A stretch of DNA of 64,000 nucleotides from Rugamonas apoptosis (GTDB lineage: Bacteria > Pseudomonadota > Gammaproteobacteria > Burkholderiales > Burkholderiaceae_D), in contig NZ_JACEZU010000007.1 in assembly GCF_014042355.1 (NCBI RefSeq), positions 62,001 through 126,000 of the forward strand. The letters run 5' to 3'. A program made the position numbers and the translations under genes. Below are positions 63,701 to 64,000 of this stretch, one piece after another (positions within the stretch are counted from its first letter, which is position 1; each line of letters begins with the position of its first letter). Under the pieces are notes generated by a model, which did not search any database, had not been told where the DNA came from, and worked only from the letters and a program-made list of their open reading frames with translations.

Positions 63701-64000
63701 TTGCGGTTGATGGAGCCCTGGATATCGAGCTCGGTGCGGCCGATGCTGGTACCGGCGCCCATGGTGGTCTTGGAGAATTTCTCGGAACGGCCGCCGGCCA
63801 CGCCGGCGATGGTCACGGTCTGCATGGCAGGCGCGCCCAGGGTAGCGTCCACGTTGGCCGTTTCAGCCAGCTGGATGAACACGTTCTCGCGCTTTTCCGA
63901 CACACCGTCCTTGGTGATGGTGATCGTGTACGGACCGCCGGTGCGCAGGCCGCGCGCCACGTAGCGCCCTTCCGCGTCCGTCACCACGTTGTTGACCGTA
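60769..64000 (-). CDS. Oar-like TonB-dependent receptor with carboxypeptidase-regulatory domain, 5' end cut by window
   Basis: At least 1,076 residues are read from the window edge to the stop at 60769; the signal peptide lies outside. The first visible part (VVTDAEGRYVARGLRTGGPYTITITKDG) is a carboxypeptidase-regulatory-like beta sandwich. It is followed by a plug (PRVSQTDKERGEMSVAG, NSLTIDGVAVNDTF) and a large barrel ending ATVKYEF. Oar-type proteins are outer-membrane receptors for peptides, proteases or unknown ligands, and are longer than siderophore receptors. It is transcribed toward the phosphoesterase operon but has its own terminator. Confidence 0.93.
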   Translation of the reverse strand, partial: TVNNVVTDAEGRYVARGLRTGGPYTITITKDGVSEKRENVFIQLAETANVDATLGAPAMQTVTIAGVAGGRSEKFSKTTMGAGTSIGRTELDIQGSINRNLQDYARADPRVSQTDKERGEMSVAGQNSRYNSLTIDGVAVNDTFGLESNGSPTAKQPISIEAIQSVQVNVANYDVTQKGYTGGNINAVTKSGTNQVHGSAYYVFRNDSLAGDRYNAATDTYSAPPSFKETTKGATVGGPLIQDKLFIFAAYEKLESTRLAPAFGPIGSPYTNVGITNSAIAGAQAIAKDKYGIDIGTSAQTPGSKLVVDDSLVKLDWNINENHRAMLRWSKTNQTEPQFSGLSATGVSLNSEWFSQAKTIETLVAQWTADWTPTFSTELKLSSRDYDSTPTLNTQLPLIGLSFTGPTPDGTPASVPTTQRSLLFGTDNSRHRNILGTKTKDAYLGANWSLGDHEVKFGADYNKNDVYNAFLQNIWGNYSFSCVTGWGQTCTTNAQVEAAVLDNFRAGRPSQYTLQVPNAGLTLDDAVARFSLKDTGTFVQDTWSVNPRLTLSYGLRLDQTHVGERPRKNNAVAAAPVAGDVATGKRATGGFNLDNTVTFDGENVWQPRAGFNYNLDSARQMQVRGGAGLFQGAAATVWLSNPFSNPGVATHNIGCGGSFAACANAGSLFTPDINNQPSNFAGAAPAAAVDALAPGLKQPSVWKANIAFDTELPWYGIVFSAEYLNTKVKDGIYYQNLNLGVATKTGSDGRDLYYTTQSYNPACWSPTGVLTTSGGACAGGRTKALSNAAFTNVLVATGTDKGGSNLATVSLSRPMTAGISWSVSYTYTDATEVSPLTSSTSSSNYGGRSVFNPNENVAGNSGYLVKNRINALVNFQKRFFGAYKTTFGVFYEGRSGKPYSWTYNNDLNGDGYTGNDLMYIPSAPGSGEVVFAGDTATNHANETKFWSVVNANSVLKKAAGGVVGRNTDFSPWTNTVDLRLKQEIPGLWKDHKASFTLDLFNFGNLLNKKWGRINEVGFNSDLGAGGAQARSFVDFVGLDPSGKYIYKVRDAVEPMVTRQVKGESQWAIQATVKYEF

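Overview
The window is GC-rich chromosomal DNA from a betaproteobacterium, most likely an Oxalobacteraceae relative of Massilia, Duganella or Janthinobacterium. I infer this from the protein families (PuuD urate hydroxylase, PreTA pyrimidine pathway, SorAB, Oar-type TonB receptors, many LysR and DeoR regulators) and the codon bias. No rRNA, tRNA, CRISPR array, integrase or intact insertion sequence was seen. Both ends cut a gene: pqiB on the left and an Oar-like TonB-dependent receptor on the right.

Layout. 1-2.6 kb: pqiAB envelope genes. 2.8-6.3 kb: urate hydroxylase puuD and an M20 hydrolase, divergent from a LysR regulator. 6.4-10.1 kb: an accessory stretch of small or unknown minus-strand genes separated by three near-identical ~139-bp plus-strand repeats. 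Each repeat carries a promoter, a ~61-nt body and an intrinsic terminator, so they look like a triplicated small-RNA gene. 10.2-21.3 kb: one long minus-strand operon for complete reductive pyrimidine catabolism (aminotransferase, alanine dehydrogenase, mmsA, preT, preA, NCS1 transporter, dihydropyrimidinase, carbamoyl-beta-alanine hydrolase), divergent from a MocR and a RutR-like TetR regulator. 23.8-27.1 kb: GNAT, a LytS/LytTR two-component system, and a VOC protein. 27.1-35.8 kb: a nucleoside catabolic block (purine nucleoside phosphorylase, deoB, deoC, tandem aldehyde dehydrogenase, deoA, cdd and a second deaminase). 36.1-39.3 kb: psuK-psuG for pseudouridine and a LysR gene. 39.2-39.7 kb: a TumE-like toxin with what looks like a truncated antitoxin. 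39.9-41.5 kb: sorAB sulfite oxidase. 41.6-44.7 kb: pcp, DUF979, DUF969 and a divergent marR. 45.5-47.8 kb: a TonB receptor. 48.4-53.0 kb: a BMP-type nucleoside ABC importer. 53.1-56.5 kb: a 54-residue protein, cytochrome c, a NudK-DUF4406 fusion, DeoR and a periplasmic binding protein. 56.6-60.6 kb: three exported phosphoesterases (S1/P1 nuclease, PLD-family protein, 5'-nucleotidase). 60.8 kb to the end: the Oar-like receptor.

Most of the window fits one theme, nucleic-acid scavenging. Exported nuclease and nucleotidase could release nucleosides, the BMP importer could take them up, Pun/Deo/Cdd/Psu would split them, the Pre/hydantoinase/carbamoylase/aminotransferase/MmsA operon would burn uracil or thymine to acyl-CoA, and PuuD would enter purine-ring breakdown. 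That link is inferred from gene content. The least explained elements are the triplicated small-RNA-like repeat, 10-bp phased repeat arrays upstream of small genes, long palindromes sharing a GGGGACGGACCC core, and the truncated antitoxin.
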